Below are positions 11,025 through 23,018 of a stretch of DNA of 64,000 nucleotides, piece by piece. This DNA is from Lolium rigidum. Taxonomy: Eukaryota > Streptophyta > Magnoliopsida > Poales > Poaceae. Position 1 is the stretch's first letter; every line of letters begins with the position of its first letter. The notes under the pieces are model-generated. The model made no database searches and was not told the origin of the DNA. It was given only the letters and a program-made list of their open reading frames with translations. The translations under genes and the position numbers were made by a program. The stretch spans positions 98,435,276-98,499,275 of the forward strand of contig NC_061508.1 in NCBI RefSeq assembly GCF_022539505.1, written 5' to 3'.

Positions 11025-12099
11025 ACACTTTCGTTTTGAGCGGTATCTTCATCTTCTAAATTTTAGAATTATTATCGACTGAAATATCAGGCTGAATCAA
11101 AGCATTGTACATGGAAGCCACATAGAATGAACCATTTCCGGTGAGGTTCCAGCGAAACACATCTGACCCCTACGTCAATTGAACTAGTAGACGATGTACC
11201 ATTCATGCCAGGAGATTTTTCTAGGTCTGATGAGACTTCTTTTGAACGTCACATTCGGTGGAATAGTTTTCAACACCTTAGCGATAGTATCACTTTTGTG
11301 GCGCACAATATTGTACAATACCGGATATTGTTCTCGGAGCGTGGCATACCAAGTCATTTATCCTCCCAAAAGAAAAATTCCGACCGCTTAATAGAGAAAC
11401 ATCCATATGGAAAAAATACTTCCTTGTATCCATAAGACCTGCCCAAAAGTGCTAATCTCCTAGTTTCCAAAAACACCTGAGATAGAGCCTTTGAGCCAAT
11501 ATACTTTCTCTTTAGAAGTGTTTGCCAACTCCCACCTCGGTAAGTAGCTTAGAGAGCCATTTACCAAGTAAGGCCCTATTCTTGACCTGGAGATCTTGGA
11601 TGCCAAGTCCTCCATGGTCTTTGGGGCGGCAAAGCACACTCTACTTAGTCAATCGATATTTACGCTTCTCACTATCCCCTTGCCAGAAGAATCTTAATCG
11701 GAAATAATCCAATCGTTTTAAGACACCTCTAGAAAGTTGGAAGAAAGATATCATATACAGTACCATATTACTTAGTACCGCGTTTATGAGAACTAATCTT
11801 CCTCCCAGGAATAGTAATTTGCCTTTTCAACTGCTTAATCTAATCTATTGTCTTTCCTCGACCATTTTCCATTCGGCATTGGTTAGTCTCCGATAATGAA
11901 TCGGAATACCCAAGTACCTAATCGGAAATTGGCCTTTCCCACAGCCAAACAACTTAGCATAATCTGCAACATTGCCTTGGGCCTCACCAAAACAAAAAAA
12001 AATCATTTTTATTGAAATTAATTTTTAGATCCGAAAGCTGCTTAAATACTGAAATAATTAACTTTAGATTTCGAGCCTTTTCGATATCATGATCCATAA

Positions 12100-13265
12100 A
12101 AAAATTGTATCGGCGACATATTGAAGGATGGACAATCCTCCATCAACAAGATGAGGAATTATCCTTCAATCTGGCTTTCTAACTTTGCACGTTTAATCAT
12201 AAAAGCAAGCATATACGCCACTATATTAAATAGCACTGACGATAATAGATCTCCCTGTCTTAGCCCCTTCTTCGTTTGAAAGTAGTTGCCCATGTCATCA
12301 TTGAATTTAATGGCAACACTCCCTCCCGAGACCCAACTATTGATCAACGCATACCACTCATGAGAGAAACCTTTCATTATGAGAGTTTATTGCAAGAAAG
12401 ACCACTTAACCTTATTGTAGGCTTTTTTAAAGTCAATCTTTAAAATCACACCATTCAACTTCTTTCTATGCAATTCATGCATAGTTTTATGGAGGACTAC
12501 AACCCCATCGAGGATGTTCCGTCCTTGCATAAAAGCAGTTTGTGAAGGCCTAATCACATGATCAGCCACCGTGTTGAGCTGGATTGTGGCCACCTTAGTG
12601 AATATTTTAAAGCTGACGTTAAGATGACAAATATGACGGTATTGTTGGATTGTTTCTGCTTCATAAGCCTTCGGCAATAAAATGGTTTCACCAAAGTTGA
12701 GCCTAAACAGCTCCAACTGTCCAGCATGAAGATCCGCGAAGAGAGCCAATAGGTCAAACTTGATGACATCCCAGAAATTCTGATAAAATTCAGCTGGAAA
12801 GCCATCAGGACCAGGGGCTTTATTATGCTCCATTTGGAAAACAGTTTTTCTTACTTCCTCCTCAGTGTAAGGAGAAGTGAGAAAATTATTCTCCGCTTGA
12901 GAGACTTGAGGAATATCATCCGTTCTAGTCTCATCAAACGATAAATTTCCTTCCTCGGGAGCACCAAAAAGTCCCTTATAATAGCTCGTAATATACGACT
13001 TTAGTTGTTCATGACCCTCGATTGTACCCTCATCCTGCACAAGAGTACGTATAAGTTTCTTCCTATGTCTGACATTGGCAACACAATGAAAGTACCTTGT
13101 ATTCGAATCTCCCTCCAGAATAAATTGGGCCTTAGATCGTTGGTACCATTTCAGCTCCTCTTCACGCAGAAGTTTTGCAATTTCCGAATTTGATTGGATT
13201 TTTTGCTCAATATCTTGTGCAGATAGAGGCCGAACTTCTGCTTTAGCTTCGAAGTCATCTATAAT
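12100..13265 (-). pseudogene. LINE reverse transcriptase domain, broken
   Basis: The longest frame (12387-13040, 217 residues) holds NKAPGPDGFPAEFYQNFW and a region ending in KIDFKKAYNKVKW. The latter corresponds to the first catalytic Asp block, although the common FDKVKW reads YNKVKW here. The next frame (12159-12377) continues with KGLRQGDLLSSVLFNI. The second catalytic block, normally YADD, is damaged at about 12115: a base change and frame slip give YVADT. The reverse transcriptase cannot be active. Upstream, codons to about 13265 continue the linker preceding the domain, without an ATG. Confidence 0.85.
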
Positions 13266-13270
13266 AAATG

Positions 13271-13619
13271 ATAGTCGTTGCTTTCATGAGGAACCATATA
13301 GTCGAACAAATAACACATGCTCCGACCTAGATAGGGGATAAATACTTTTTATGTGTACCGCTTAACCATGTACCAAACATAGTTGGATTATTATTACAAA
13401 TTAGGGTAGACATGAACAATCTAACACATTCATGAGGAAACTTGCACTAAAAAAAGATGTTTGGTCAAACATAGTTGGATTATTATTACAAAATAATTTT
13501 CTCAGTAGATTTTGCCTATTCTAGTATTTGTTGGCCCACTTTTGTCTACTTTTGTGGCTAATTTTCATCATTAGTTAGAAATAAACACAACTTAACATAG
13601 CAACCCTTAAGTTATTATT
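13271..13619. other. Unassigned AT-rich spacer with a short imperfect direct repeat
   Basis: No gene is seen. A segment AACATAGTTGGATTATTATT occurs near 13377 and again near 13468, separated by about 70 bases of unrelated sequence. Too little to classify. Confidence 0.4.
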
Positions 13620-15010
13620 ATTCTTTGGAAAACGCTTTCCATCAGCCCACCGATCAAGCTCACAAAAGGTCGGTCGTGACCCGCACGTGGATGGGCCCCA
13701 CCTTGCCTTATCCTAACGCTCGCGGCGGAAATCTTTTTTCATCCTCTATTTCTCTGCTCGCACCTACGGAAGCAGCACAGCGCCGCCCCTGCTCTTCCCC
13801 CGGCGAGCTTGCCACCCCAGCTCCTCCCCGACGAGATCGCCACCCCTGCTCCTCCTCTGGAGAGCGCGCCGCCCCAGCTCCCTCCCGTCGAGCGCGCCTC
13901 CCCAGCTCTCTCCTGTCGAGCGCGCCGCCCCAGCTCCTTCCCGGCGAGCGCGCCGCTTGCTCCCCATCTAGTTGCGCCCCCACCTCCGGCGAGCTAGCTC
14001 TCTGCCTCCAACCGCTCGGCTACGGTGAGCGTGTCGCCCTGCTCCTCCCGGCGAGTGCGCCTTTGCTCCTCATCTAGCTGCGTCCCCACCTCCGGCGACG
14101 GCGCCCGGCGCCTCGAACCGTATGGCTACGACACCACCCTGACCCCCAAGTATCTTTGCTGTGATGTCGACACCGGTGCTGTCGTCGGCGCGGGAGGTAC
14201 TGGCAGAGATGGTCAAGGAGGTGTGGGGCATGGAACGGGTAATATTTTTTTGTTGGTTTTAATGTTAATTATTTGTTGTAAAAATATTGATGATTTGTTG
14301 TAAAGATATTTTATGATATTGGATTATTTTTTGTTAAAATAATTTGTTGTTTTTGTTGTTAATTAATGTTGTAAATATGTTGCTGATTTATTGTAAAGAT
14401 ATTTTCACATGAAGCTCTTTTATTGTAAACACACAAATAAAAATGTTGATTTTGTTGTTAATTTTCTTGTTGTAAATATATTGGATATTTGTTGTAAAGA
14501 TATTTTGGCACAAAAAATTATTCGTGTTGAAATTGTTGCTTTTCGTAAAAGCATTTTCTGAATATTGATGTAAATACTCAATTCTTTTGGTATTTTTGTT
14601 AACAATTATTGTTGTAAATGGTTTACTGATTTGTTGGAAATACCCAAAAAGATGGTATGGATAATTATTAGTGCTAAAATAATTATTGCTAGCTACTGTT
14701 GTAAACAACACAACAGGATTATTTTTGTAAACACCTAAGCTGGATTACTTTTGTTGTACTCGGTATAAACATCCAACAACGACACACTACCAGACCTCCC
14801 TGCCCAACAGTTCAGCTGGAAAGCGACCCGAGCATTGCACGACAGCGACAGCGAGAAAGCGACGTGACCATCTGACAGCGCAACAGTACGAAAATTAACT
14901 AGACCATGTGAGAGATTTTCCTGACGTACGATGTTCAACCAACGTTGCGGAGAGTAACCGATCTTTTTGCCTAGCGTCGGTCGCCCGACGGTCAGCACGA
15001 CCCTTATTCT
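13620..15010. repeat. Unclassified repeat: GC-rich tandem array joined to AT-rich GTTGTAAA array
   Basis: From about 13780 to 14090 short units around CCCAGCTCC and CGGCGAGCGCGCC repeat every 30 bases or so; the open frames here (13625-14077 and its antisense) are by-products of this. From 14230 to 14770 the sequence turns strongly AT-rich and TTGTTGTAAA-like units recur many times. A GGAAAACGCTTTCC palindrome opens the block (13627) and a GTCGGTCGCCCGACGG palindrome lies near its end (14978). I suspect a non-autonomous DNA transposon, perhaps Mutator-like, but no convincing terminal repeat pair or duplication could be read. Confidence 0.4.
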
Positions 15011-15233
15011 TTTTGTAAGATAGGGCATCATGTTGATTCTTTCTTTTTAACACTATCGCATCACACAGTTGTAAGTTAGTAGGCGCGGTGCACACACAAA
15101 TGAGTAATATAACAAAAATTAAAAAGGCAAACTGGTCGGGCTTCTAGATTTATCATAACCACCATCCTCACTGCGGACCAGTGATCCGGCGCGATGGCTT
15201 GATGCTCTTTATACTGCTGATGATGATTATTAA

Positions 15234-16961
15234 TGGCTCGTTCGGCACACATGTTTTTTAGGGGATTAGGCTGTATTATCTCACGTGTTTTTGGTGAAAA
15301 CACATTATTCACCAAAGGATTGATCGTGTTTTTGCTGAGATGGGATCGCTCGCACATGCTATGCCACCTCCCAGACATTACGAATGAGGAAATTGATAGA
15401 TCACCGCTAAGTCAAACACTCTTTTATTTTACGATCGGCAATGGCTAGCTTTTCGATAAAAAATATATTAATATCAAAAGATACCAATTACATCTAGCCT
15501 CTGCAACAACGCAATACCTAATAACATTACAGATGCACACAACCAAAAAAGAGAAAAAGAAAACTAAGAAATAAAAGTCCCGCTACAGTATCCCAGCCCT
15601 AGCAACAGTAATACATCCACCACCAAGACAACACCTGAATTCAGACTCTTCAAAAGCGACGCCTTCAGCAAGGGAACAGTGCACCAGCGTCGTCGCCGTC
15701 CGATCAAAGATCTTAGGTTTTCACCCTGAAGATAGTCTCCGCTCTCAAAACAATGCCTTCAACAAGGACATTGCCAGACACAACCAGTTAAGACCAGACC
15801 TTGGGTTTTCACCCTGAAAGGTAAGACTCTGAACTTCACATGTGATGTCGCCCCCACTTTCATACCACTGTTTCGAAGGCAGGAACCCCAATCAAGCCCC
15901 TCAACATTGGAAAGATTTGAACCTCCATTAGCTAGTCCTCTAATCCGGCCTTCATGATATTCTCTTTTTCTGACTTCACCATGGATCAGCTGTTACTTGG
16001 TGTTAACATAGAAAAGAGCTTCGCGCAGCACCCTTCAGAATCAAATGGTCGGAATAAAAGCATGGGTGCGCACGACCGAATATCACCGATCCAGCAAACT
16101 CCAGGCAATAGAAGCACTGTTACATTCGCCGGCGGCGCCTTCTGGAACTCAACACTCCGGCCAGATCACGAAGGGCAGACCTCCGGCAGGTCTTCATCTT
16201 CACCCAAGAGAAACCTTAGGACCGCCACCTTTATTCAGGTCGGGCCCCCACGCCGGCGACCATCCCAGGCTGGCCATGGTTGCCGCCGGAGACACCAAGC
16301 ATATCACGTAGTCCGGAGACACCGCACACGCCTGGGCACCGCCGCAACCGAGAGCCAGCCCTCCACCGCCGGCCGCCGATAGGTGAGGAGAAGGGGGCCT
16401 AGGGTTTCCCCTTGTAGCCCGCCCCAACCCTCCCTCCGCCGCCGGCAGGGCACACCACCGCCTCGTCGTCCGTCATGCCGTCACCGAGCCGAGGCCAGGT
16501 ACCGCCATCAAGGTCCCCGACGATAGGGCATCGCCCTGGCCCGAGGAAGGCACCCCGCGCCCGACCCCCGAGATGACGAAGAATTCCCCGCCGCCGGCCA
16601 GCCTTTGCCTGACCGCGCCCCTGGCGGCGGCGAGGGAGGGGAGGGCGGAGAGGGGGGGAGGCGGTGGCGGCGGCGCTATAGAGATCCCCCGGCCACCACG
16701 CGGGGGCGACACAGGAGGGAGCCTTGTTGTTCGATCGGCAATGGCTTGCTTGCCAGAAAAAAAAGGCGAGGGGAGCCTAGCGTTTTAATTCACACGTGTA
16801 TTGCCAGGTTTTGCGCGAATACTTTGTTAGATCCTTTCAAACCGATCCAAAAACCGGTGTATAAAACCTATGGGCCTAGCAACGAAAACAATCGCAGATC
16901 AGTGATTGGACCTTATTATACACCCCCCACACACAAAAAAACCTGTATGCCGAACGAGCCC
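15234..16961. mobile_element. PIF/Harbinger (Tourist-type) MITE with TAA duplication, carrying a nested insert
   Basis: The ends are TGGCTCGTTCGGCA at 15234 and TGCCGAACGAGCCC ending at 16961, an inverted pair, flanked by TAA at 15231-15233 and 16962-16964. TAA duplication and a GGGCTCGTT-type end define PIF/Harbinger elements. Without the nested non-LTR element (15447-16746) it is about 430 bases and codes for nothing. Confidence 0.85.
15447..16731 (-). mobile_element. Coding-free non-LTR retroelement (copy 2)
   Basis: A perfect 15-bp direct repeat CGATCGGCAATGGCT flanks it at 15432-15446 and 16732-16746. The left side is AT-rich (GATAAAAAATATATTAATATC), the right side very GC-rich with CCCGC-type runs, as in copies 1 and 3, so the RNA was minus-strand. 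At 1285 bases it lacks reverse transcriptase or endonuclease. Two GGTTTTCACCCTGAAG-like stretches (15715 and 15805) form a short internal repeat. Its movement would have needed LINE proteins in trans. Confidence 0.75.
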
Positions 16962-16964
16962 TAA

Positions 16965-17816
16965 TGGATTAGTGAAATTTTGGTAAAAAGGAAAGAAAGC
17001 AACGATGATGCCTCTAACGGTTTGTGCTGAACAGTGAGAGCAGCGGAGCTGCTAGATACACACTGGGATAAGTCTACTTTAACTTTCCCCATGCATTGTA
17101 GGAGTAGAAGGTATCTTTCCCAGCTGAGAGGTATGGGAGAACCGAGAACACATGGATTGCTCCACACCATGATGGAGAGAGAGAGAGACTCCAGTTTTGG
17201 AGAAGAAGAGAGAAACAAAGAGTGACCAGCACAGGGTGGTGGGGGCGAGAAGAATTGAGGAGAAGAATCAGCAGCAGCAGCTGACAGGCTTTCAAGCGGC
17301 AGGCTTTCCGGCCCGGCTAAACTGGGAGAGGAGGAGATCGTCGTACATGGGCGTGAGAGTGACTGATGGCATGGCATCCGATGCACTAGCTGTGCAGATT
17401 TGATATCTTCTTCCCCTGGCGCACCAAAAGGCGGAGGCTTTGGCGGTCAAAAGGCTGGAGAAATCGAGTGCGAGTGCGAGAGCCAGAGGGGACATTAGCA
17501 TTGCTTGAGTGTCAAGGTATGCGCCACACACTTCTCAGCCTGGCAGTGGGGCGATCGCCCATCCATGATGGGCGTTGCTTCAGCTGGAAGACGGCGAGGA
17601 AAGAACAAAAGCGTGGCCCCTTGCTAGCTGAGTAGTATCACAACTTTGCTGAAAGTACACATGACAGGCAAAGAGGCGGTGAAAGTGTTTCATCTTGGGA
17701 GCAAAAGCTTGCTGCTTAGCACCGCTAATCACTGTCGCGTCGTTCACTTTCTTCTTTCTGCCTGTTGCTGCACAGCATAACTTACTAGTATGCATCCCGA
17801 AAATGCCAAACGGAAT
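16965..17816. other. Low-copy-looking sequence without a recognisable gene
   Basis: This stretch lacks transposon ends and long repeats. A 141-residue minus-strand frame (16961-17386) is serine- and leucine-rich and matches nothing I know. A GA-rich tract (17173-17220) resembles promoter or 5'UTR sequence. I considered small-RNA hairpins but no strong stem was found. It is continuous with 18196-18294 and, across the Copia element, with 23242-25050. Confidence 0.4.
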
Positions 17817-18195
17817 CTGGGTACGCGCGCACCCAGTTATGAAAAATTCAAAAAAATGCTATTTAAAAGTTTCAAAAAAATGTGAAGTAAAATTTTGCAT
17901 GTTCATATTATGTTGATACCTACCCGTGTGCGTTTTCACGAAGAAATACCATTGTATGTGGCCTACACAAAAATGACAAAATGCAATTTTCGGATCCCGT
18001 GAATAGTACAAATTCCTATTCACTATTGTCATTAGGGCATTTTGTCATTTTTGTGTAGGCCACATACAATGATATTTTTTCGTGAAAATGCACACGAGTA
18101 AGTATCAACATAATATGTACATGCAAAATTTTACTTCACATTTTTTTGAAACTTTTAAATATCGTTTTTTCATTTTTTTGGAAAACTGGGTACGC
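17817..18195. repeat. Large foldback (inverted repeat) element of about 380 bp
   Basis: The left arm starts CTGGGTACGC (17817) and the right arm ends in the same CTGGGTACGC (18186-18195); apart from these tips the arms are reverse complements over about 170 bases meeting near 18000. The innermost stem is TTTTGTCATTTTTGTGTAGG against its complement. Such hairpin MITEs are common in grass genomes. The duplication and superfamily could not be read confidently. Confidence 0.65.
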
Positions 18196-18294
18196 TTTGT
18201 ACTGCTACTAATTAACCTGCAGAGGATCCGAGATGGCTTCTTCGCCCCCACTTTTCCACGTGATCTGCGCTGTCAGGGGATCAAAAGTACACCA

Positions 18295-18436
18295 TGTGAA
18301 AATATTATGGGAGGCATTAAACTCTAATTGGGCCGCCGGTGTGATATATATATACCAAGACATTACATGTGGGACCGTATACACGGTATCGTACATGAGA
18401 CATACATGAACTCTGGACAGCTACATATATTTAACA
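18295..18436 (-). repeat. Copia 3' LTR (142 bp)
   Basis: TGTGAAAATATTATG...TTTAACA, matching the right LTR except for the extra segment present there. Confidence 0.88.
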
Positions 18437-18447
18437 CTCCCCCTCAA

Positions 18448-18846
18448 TCATAACTTATCTAAGTTAAGAGTGCGACGAAATACTTCTAACTGTATTGTAG
18501 CAAGTGCCTTTGTAAAACCATCAGCCACTTGATCTCCTGAAGGTATAAACCGATTGTCCAACAATTTCTTAGCAACTCTCTCACGAACAAAATAATAGTC
18601 CACCTCAATATGCTTTATCCTAGCATGAAAAACAGGATCAGTAGATAGATATGTTGCTCCAAGATTATCACACCATAACACCGCTGGTCGAGGCTGCGGT
18701 ACTCCCAATTCAGCAAGCAATATCTGTATCCATATAACTTCAGCAGTAGCATTAGCCAATGCTTTATACTCAGCCTCTGTACTAGACCGAGAAACTGTAG
18801 CTTGCTTCCTCGCACTCCACGAGACAAGATTTGGACCCAGAAACAC
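18448..18846 (-). pseudogene. Copia RNase H domain
   Basis: The 132-residue frame contains [13 protein letters not shown] (the catalytic Glu block), [10 protein letters not shown] (catalytic Asp block) and [13 protein letters not shown], the classical Copia RNase H. It is separated from the reverse transcriptase by a frame slip near 18960 and continues to the end of pol, 12 bases before the left LTR. Confidence 0.88.
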
Positions 18847-18966
18847 TGCAAAACCACCAGTGGACCTTCTGTGTCATCTGGACAGTCTGCCCAATCAGCA
18901 TCAGAAAATGCACTGGCAAGAATAGAGGATGATCATCTCAAAGATAGACCAAATGATATAGTACCA

Positions 18967-20823
18967 CTACCTCAAAATCCTTTTGACAGCAGTCCAATGA
19001 ATAATAGTTGGTGCATGTAGAAACTGACACACTTTGTTGACAACAAAGGAGATATCAGATCTAGTCAGTGTCATATACTGTAAAGCTCCAACAATGCTTC
19101 TATAGTGAGTGGAATCCTCACCACTAAGCAAGTCTCCATCAGTCAAAGACAATTTCTCTATTACAGACAAAGGAGTGTCCACTGTTTTGCACATATACAT
19201 ATTGACTCGGTGAAGTAAATCATGTTCATATTTTTCCTGAGACAAAACAATACCATCATGTACCTTCTGTACTTCAATCCCAAGAAAATAATGAAGCTCA
19301 CCCAAGTCCTTTAAGGCAAAGTACATGCCAAGATCATGAAGAAGTGCATCCACAGCCTTCTCTGAAGAACTGACAACAACAATATCATCCACACAGATGA
19401 GAATATATATCGATACTCCCCCTTTGTTGTAGAAGAACAGAGAAGTATCTCCCTTGGAGGCTGAAAAACCAAGAGACTTGAGGTTAGAGCTAAGGCGAGA
19501 ATACCATGCTCGCGGAGCTTGTTTGAGTCCATACAACGCCTTGTCGAGCTTACACACATGCCCAAACCGAATCTCATACCCAGGAGGTTGACGCATATAA
19601 ACGTCTTCTTCCAGAACACCATGCAAGAACGCGTTCTTCACATCTAATTGATGAAGCTTCCATCCTCGAGAGACAGCAAGAGATAGAACAAGACGAATAG
19701 TCGCCGCCTTAACCACCAGACTGAAAGTATCCTCATAATCAATGCCATACCGCTGTTTAAACCCCTTGGCAACCAGACGAGCTTTATATCGATCTACAGT
19801 ACCATCAGCCTTACGCTTAATTTTGTAGACCCATTTGCAGTCAATGACATTCTGACCACGAGCAGACGGAACAAGGTGCCAAGTTTGATTCTTCATAAGA
19901 GCAGGATACTCCGCATCCATAGCTGCTTTCCACCGAGCATCAGCAAAAGCTTCAGTAGAATTAGAGGGTTCACCCGTGCTGCAGTAATTGCCAAACTTGA
20001 CGCGATCATACCTGACACTACCATCAGTATATTCTTTGGGTTTAGTAATACCACTTTGCAGACGAGTTCGACGAGCAACTGGCAAAACAGGAGCAGCCGG
20101 GGCCTGTACATGTGATATAGGGGTAGAACCACCCACATTCGATCCTGTGGCGGAAGAGGCCACATGCGACGAGGCCGCAGAAGATCGCGGCGAGGGAGAC
20201 AGACTCCATGTCGACCCGCTCGTGGAAGGTCCAGGCGTGGGCGGGAGATTCGCTGTCCCTGGCGCGGCCGCAGAGGGAGCGGGCGGGGGCGATCCCGAGG
20301 AAGATCGCCCGACAGGATCAGACGCCGATGATTGGCCACCAGGAATGACGTCCAAATCTTCATCGAAAGACGTGTTGGAGCCATCAAAATCAGCAGAATC
20401 ATCACCAGAGCCTGCAGCATCACCTGAATCCTGTAGAAACGACTCAGCAACGGCAGCATTAGTAGGAATAGCACCAAATGGCTCCTGTAAATCATGCCCC
20501 TCATGCATATGCAAATGAAGTGGTTGTAGGGTGGGTGGGAGGAGATTAATCTCATCGCGCAACCTAGCACCAGCATTGGAGTGGAGGGCTGAGAAGGGGA
20601 AAACTTGTTCATCAAAAACAACATCCCGAGAGATGTACACTCGGCCAGTGGAAATATCAAGGCACTTGTAGGCTTTATGAATATTGTTGTATCCTAAAAA
20701 GGCACACTGTTTAGAATGGAATTGGAGCTTGTGTTGATTGTAGGGCCGGAGATTAGGCCAACAAGCACACCCAAAAATACGAAAAAACGAGTAATCACCT
20801 GGACTACCAAATAAACTCTCCAT
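18967..20823 (-). CDS. Copia reverse transcriptase (RVT_2), long open frame
   Basis: The 618-residue frame opens with the integrase C-terminal GKKP-like tail ([16 protein letters not shown]), a low-complexity Ser/Pro/Gly linker, then the RVT_2 reverse transcriptase: [49 protein letters not shown] and the active-site block [11 protein letters not shown], where most Copia elements read YVDD. It is fused in frame from integrase tail to RT in life but here starts after a 12-G run (20852-20863) that probably broke the upstream frame. RNase H follows in another frame at 18448-18846. It is the best preserved part of the element. Confidence 0.88.
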   Translation of the reverse strand: MESLFGSPGDYSFFRIFGCACWPNLRPYNQHKLQFHSKQCAFLGYNNIHKAYKCLDISTGRVYISRDVVFDEQVFPFSALHSNAGARLRDEINLLPPTLQPLHLHMHEGHDLQEPFGAIPTNAAVAESFLQDSGDAAGSGDDSADFDGSNTSFDEDLDVIPGGQSSASDPVGRSSSGSPPPAPSAAAPGTANLPPTPGPSTSGSTWSLSPSPRSSAASSHVASSATGSNVGGSTPISHVQAPAAPVLPVARRTRLQSGITKPKEYTDGSVRYDRVKFGNYCSTGEPSNSTEAFADARWKAAMDAEYPALMKNQTWHLVPSARGQNVIDCKWVYKIKRKADGTVDRYKARLVAKGFKQRYGIDYEDTFSLVVKAATIRLVLSLAVSRGWKLHQLDVKNAFLHGVLEEDVYMRQPPGYEIRFGHVCKLDKALYGLKQAPRAWYSRLSSNLKSLGFSASKGDTSLFFYNKGGVSIYILICVDDIVVVSSSEKAVDALLHDLGMYFALKDLGELHYFLGIEVQKVHDGIVLSQEKYEHDLLHRVNMYMCKTVDTPLSVIEKLSLTDGDLLSGEDSTHYRSIVGALQYMTLTRSDISFVVNKVCQFLHAPTIIHWTAVKRILR

Positions 20824-20892
20824 GGGAGTTTGAGAGTGAATAACTTTACAAGGGGGGGGGGGGTTAATAAGGTAAACAACAGTGAGGAGGCT

Positions 20893-21783
20893 TCATCCCA
20901 AAAACTTCAATGGCATAGAGGCATAAGCAAGAAGAGACAGACCAACTTCAACAATATGCCTATGTTTGCGCTCAGCTGGGCCGTTCTGCTGATGCGCATG
21001 AGGACAAGAGACTAGATGGGAGATGCCAACACGCTGGAAGAAAGAATGTAGTTTTTGATACTCCCCTCGCCAGTCAGTTTGCATAGCAACAATTTTCTTG
21101 TCAAAGAGTCGCTCAACATGATGCTGAAGTCATGAAACTTCTGAAAACATCAGATTTCTTTTTCAAGAGATAAATCCACGTGAACTTGCTATAATCATCA
21201 ATGAAACTGACATAGTATTTAAAATTCCCAAACGAATCCGAGGCAGGGCCCCAAACATCAGAAAATACAAGCTCAAGAGGGGACGTGGATACACTAGATG
21301 ACTTTGGATATGGTAGTTGATGGCTCTTAGCCATTTGACAAGCATCACAAACAGACTCTTTATTTGACTCGCTAAACAAAATTTTATTATCCCTAAGAAC
21401 TTGATGAACCACAACCGAAGAAGGGTGTCCTAGACGCCTATGCCACAGTGATGAGGATGACTTGACGACTCCATGAGCTTGCCAACCCGGGGAAGATGAT
21501 GATGATGGTGGTGGTAGAGGTTACAACCCGTCAACGCATCTACCTTGGAGCAGAACCTCCCTCGTGTCCTGATCCTTGACAAAGAAAGAGTCAGCCCAAT
21601 ACTCAACAATAGCATGATTATCACGTGTGAGACGACTAGTAGATAGAAGCCTTTTTGTGGTTTTAGGGACATGCAGGATATTTTTAAGTTGCAAGTCATG
21701 ATTAGGGGTATGAAAAAAAGAATGACCAACATGGTGTATATCCATACCTGCACCACTAGCCTTGTGGATTTGTTCATTGCCAT
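20893..21783 (-). pseudogene. Copia integrase region
   Basis: The frame at 21113-21412 carries the C-x2-C half of the zinc domain (VCDACQMAKSHQLPY) and the first catalytic Asp region (LELVFSDVWGPA, FIDDYSKFTWIYLLKKK). After a frame break, 20893-21084 continues with the D-E part of the catalytic core (QTDWRGEYQKL, QNGPAERKHRHIVEVGLSLL). Integrase inserts the cDNA into chromosomes. The domain is recognisable but split over at least two frames. Confidence 0.85.
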
Positions 21784-22921
21784 TAAACCGATCCCTCACA
21801 TGTAGCTTGTCCAGTTCTCCAGTAATGTAGTCAGTTGCACCAGAATCAGAATAATAGTTGGAGCCAACTCCATATGATCTATCAGCTGCCCCTACTGATT
21901 TTTCTGGACCACGGTAACTCTTCTGAAATCTTTTCCAACAATTTACTGTTGTATGACCATCCTTGCCACAGAGTTGGCACTTGTCTCTGGAGCCATCACG
22001 GTACCCCTGGTTGCGGCCTCCATTGCCACCTCCGCGCGGAGTATATCCATTATATCCACGCTGATCACGCTGCTCATAACCACCACGCTGATCATAGCGC
22101 TGGTCTTGATAATTCCGCTGCTCATAGCGTTGCTCGGGACGCTGATCCTGGTGGTTGCTCCATCCACCACCACTTCCACCTCGGTAGCCACCTCCACGGC
22201 CACCACGCATTGCAGCATTGGCTGAGAGTTCACCGGTCGGATTTTGACCCTCCAACCTGGACTCATATGTGAGCAGCTGAGAATATAGATCACTCAGGCT
22301 AATAACTTTCTAGGCCTTGATCAAGGCAGTGATAGCAGCAACAAAACCGTTGTATGCTTCATCTTGGAGTCCGGCGAGCACATATGATATAACATCATCA
22401 TCATCCAGTGGTTTGCCGGCGGCATCCATCTCATCTGCCAAAGTCTTTATCTGATTGAAGTAAACAGCCGCTGTTTTATTTTCCTTGTGACATTGATTCA
22501 GTTGTGTGCGCAGGTGCACCAAGCGCGACCTGGACTGCGAGGAGAACATCTCCGTTACAGCAGCCCAAACTCCTTCCGAGGTCGTGATCCCGACCATCTG
22601 AGTCAACACTTCCCTTGACATGTTTCGAAGAAAATAACCGAGGACAGATTGATCTTGGGCGTTCCATCGCGCATATTCAGTATTTGGAATTTTCACTTCC
22701 TTCCCGTCCTGATCTTTGGAGATGAGTTCCTTGTCAGGTGCCGGCGTTGATCCATCCGGGAAGCCATAGAGCTGAGCACCACGGATATCGGGCAGAATCT
22801 GAGCCTGCCACAGTAGAAAGTTGTCGCGGGTAAGTTTCTCTGTAACACCAATAGAGGGGAGATTCCCGGCGAGCGTCGAGGAAGAGGACGCCCCGAACGA
22901 CATGGCTTCAGCTTGCAGCAA
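21521..22921 (-). pseudogene. Copia gag and protease
   Basis: The first frame (22310-22921, 203 residues) is a UBN2-type gag opening with RDNFLLWQAQILPDIRGAQ. A frame change near 22300 leads into 21521-22255, which has a long G/R/Q/Y-rich stretch built of degenerate QRYDQRG-type repeats, then a CCHC zinc knuckle CQLCGKDGHTTVNC, and a retroviral-type aspartic protease start DSGATDYIT. The knuckle packages element RNA; the protease processes the polyprotein. In active Copia elements these are one frame with pol, so the break near 22300 (stop after ALIKA) is damage. Confidence 0.88.
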
Positions 22922-23002
22922 CTCCCTTGATCCGCGAAGGAGACGACGACGAGCCGAGCTTGATCGTCAGCGGCGGCGGCGGATCAGATGCGTTTGGAAG
23001 AA

Positions 23003-23018
23003 CCGTGCTCTGATACCA
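23003..23018 (-). promoter_or_regulatory. Copia primer-binding site
   Basis: TGGTATCAGAGCACGG read on the minus strand, directly abutting the 5' LTR. It is complementary to the 3' end of plant initiator methionine tRNA and primes minus-strand DNA synthesis. Confidence 0.9.

Larger units (their letters stand above)
10580..13270 (-). mobile_element. 5'-truncated, decayed LINE (non-LTR retrotransposon)
   Basis: The minus strand encodes successive pieces of a plant LINE ORF2: reverse transcriptase (13040-12100), thumb/connection region in several frames (12100-11030), and a zinc-binding zf-RVT end (11024-10600). No endonuclease is visible upstream of about 13270, so the 5' end is truncated, as is common for LINEs. 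The 3' end lies across the hAT insertion at 1126-1409. Numerous frameshifts and stops show it is old, consistent with being the outermost layer of the nest. Confidence 0.85.

Noticed and set aside
17090..17180. microRNA-type hairpin on the minus strand
   Set aside because: GGTTCTCCC and GGGAAAGATACC pair only weakly and no known plant miRNA sequence was recognised.
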